Shown here: positions 63,269-64,000 of the stretch, in pieces
Numbering within the stretch: position 1 is the stretch's first letter
How the letters are laid out: every line of letters begins with the position of its first letter
Assembly: GCF_900129875.1 (NCBI RefSeq)
Contig: NZ_FQXC01000003.1
Span: 372,001-436,000, forward strand
DNA length: 64,000 bases
Direction: 5' to 3'
Origin: Marivita hallyeonensis
GTDB lineage: Bacteria > Pseudomonadota > Alphaproteobacteria > Rhodobacterales > Rhodobacteraceae
Program-made: the position numbers and the translations under genes
Notes under the pieces: generated by a model
Seen by the model: only the letters and a program-made list of their open reading frames with translations
What the model was told of the DNA's origin: nothing
Databases searched by the model: none

Positions 63269-64000
63269 TCCGGGATGACGCGACCGAAGCGCAAGTGCGC
63301 GCCGCCGATCCGACGGCCTCGACCTGGCTTGGCGCCAATGCCGGATCGGGCAAGACCCGTGTCCTGACCGACCGTGTGGCGCGTCTGTTGCTCGGCGGAA
63401 CAAGGCCCGAGCACATCCTGTGCCTCACCTTCACCAACGCCGCAGCGAGCGAAATGCAGAACCGTCTCTTCCGGCGCTTGGGCGAGTGGGCCATGCTGGA
63501 CGACAAGGCTCTGACTCGGCAACTTTTGGAGTTAGGTGAGAGCAAAGAGGCGTTGGACACCCCGTTCTTGTCCCGTGCCCGAACGCTATTCGCGCGGGCG
63601 ATCGAAACACCCGGCGGACTGCGCATTCAGACCATCCATGCCTTCTGTGCCTCGATCCTGAGACGATTCCCTCTCGAAGCCGGGGTGAGCCCGCAGTTTC
63701 AGGAAATCGACGACCGCGCCGCGCAGTTGCTGCGCGAGCAAGTTCTGGATGACATGGCGCTGGGTCCCGATGCGGATCTGGTGGCCGAGATCGCAAGAAT
63801 TGCGTCCAACAATCCACTGCAAGAGTTGGCGGAGAAGGTGATCGCCCACCGGGATGGATTTTCGCCCGCTCTGGATCGAACGGCCCTGCTTGAGCGCTAT
63901 GGTCTCAAGCCGGACGACACGATGGCGAGGGTACTGGCCGTTGTGTTTCCGAGTGACGAGCAGGCGTTTTTAGCTGGTTTAGTCTCTGATTTGCGTGCCG
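63265..64000 (+). CDS. addA: AddA, double-strand-break repair helicase, N-terminal part
   Basis: The first 245 codons of a UvrD-like helicase; the gene runs off the right edge with the frame still open. Walker A GANAGSGKT is at 23-31, followed by ILCLTFTNAAASEM (motif Ia), and IQTIHAFCASILRRFPLEAGV, typical of AddA. The GTG start overlaps the addB stop (GTGA), so the two subunits are translationally coupled. The nuclease domain expected at the C-terminus is outside the window. Confidence 0.93.
   Translation, partial: MIRDDATEAQVRAADPTASTWLGANAGSGKTRVLTDRVARLLLGGTRPEHILCLTFTNAAASEMQNRLFRRLGEWAMLDDKALTRQLLELGESKEALDTPFLSRARTLFARAIETPGGLRIQTIHAFCASILRRFPLEAGVSPQFQEIDDRAAQLLREQVLDDMALGPDADLVAEIARIASNNPLQELAEKVIAHRDGFSPALDRTALLERYGLKPDDTMARVLAVVFPSDEQAFLAGLVSDLRA

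Overview
The window is about 64 kb of a high-GC alphaproteobacterial chromosome, most likely a marine member of the Roseobacter group (Rhodobacteraceae). Supporting this are a RegB/RegA/SenC redox-regulation locus, the hemD-mic60-hemY order typical of the class, a monomeric NADP isocitrate dehydrogenase, a group-2 (Pha-type, fused A/B) Mrp antiporter, a urtABCDE urea transporter and an intergenic repeat of a type I recall from Rhodobacteraceae. No phage, transposase, integrase or CRISPR array is visible.

Layout. 1-2560: the end of icd, a gene-poor stretch rich in inverted repeats, then three tandem paralogous genes for tiny secreted peptides. 2565-9662: four sugar-transfer genes (two leftward GT2-type, two rightward paralogues, the last fused to an alpha/beta-hydrolase-like domain) ending one base from the 3' end of tRNA-Thr(CGT). 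9664-16909: tRNA, the heme/envelope genes hemY, mic60, hemD, and the divergent tightly packed genes tsaD-gpsA-yciI-like-EVE. 17038-24461: a small exported protein, urtABCDE and a cupin. 24545-32251: a leftward six-gene operon made of a PLP sulfo-lyase/desulfhydrase-like enzyme, a DegT-type aminotransferase, an Asp/Glu racemase and a ProXVW-type zwitterion ABC importer, with a divergent LysR regulator and a LysR-type operator. 32399-34249: AI-2E-family permease and GST. 34655-40561: the Mrp/Pha cation antiporter, one translationally coupled operon.

40562-44220 is a degraded exopolysaccharide region: a 3' remnant of a DUF4214-type gene, an intact sugar-phosphate transferase, and a Wzz/BY-kinase gene that has an in-frame amber codon near its 5' end and whose kinase domain is cut off and joined in frame to the C-terminal half of a NusG/RfaH-like factor. 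44446-49158: katG/oxyR divergent pair, DUF2853, a Kbp-like LysM/BON protein. 49192-56564: a DUF4214 secreted-type protein, ahcY, an HD hydrolase, a GNAT, and regA/senC/regB. 56645-64000: a PAS-only protein followed by a chain of overlapping genes, tsaE-amgK-murU-addB-addA (t6A synthesis, peptidoglycan recycling, double-strand-break repair), the last cut by the window edge.

The most unusual items are the BY-kinase::NusG chimera with its upstream amber codon, the uptake/catabolism operon at 24.5-31.3 kb, the secreted-peptide triplet, and the glycosyltransferase-hydrolase fusion. All functional calls rest on reading motifs by eye; no database search was run.
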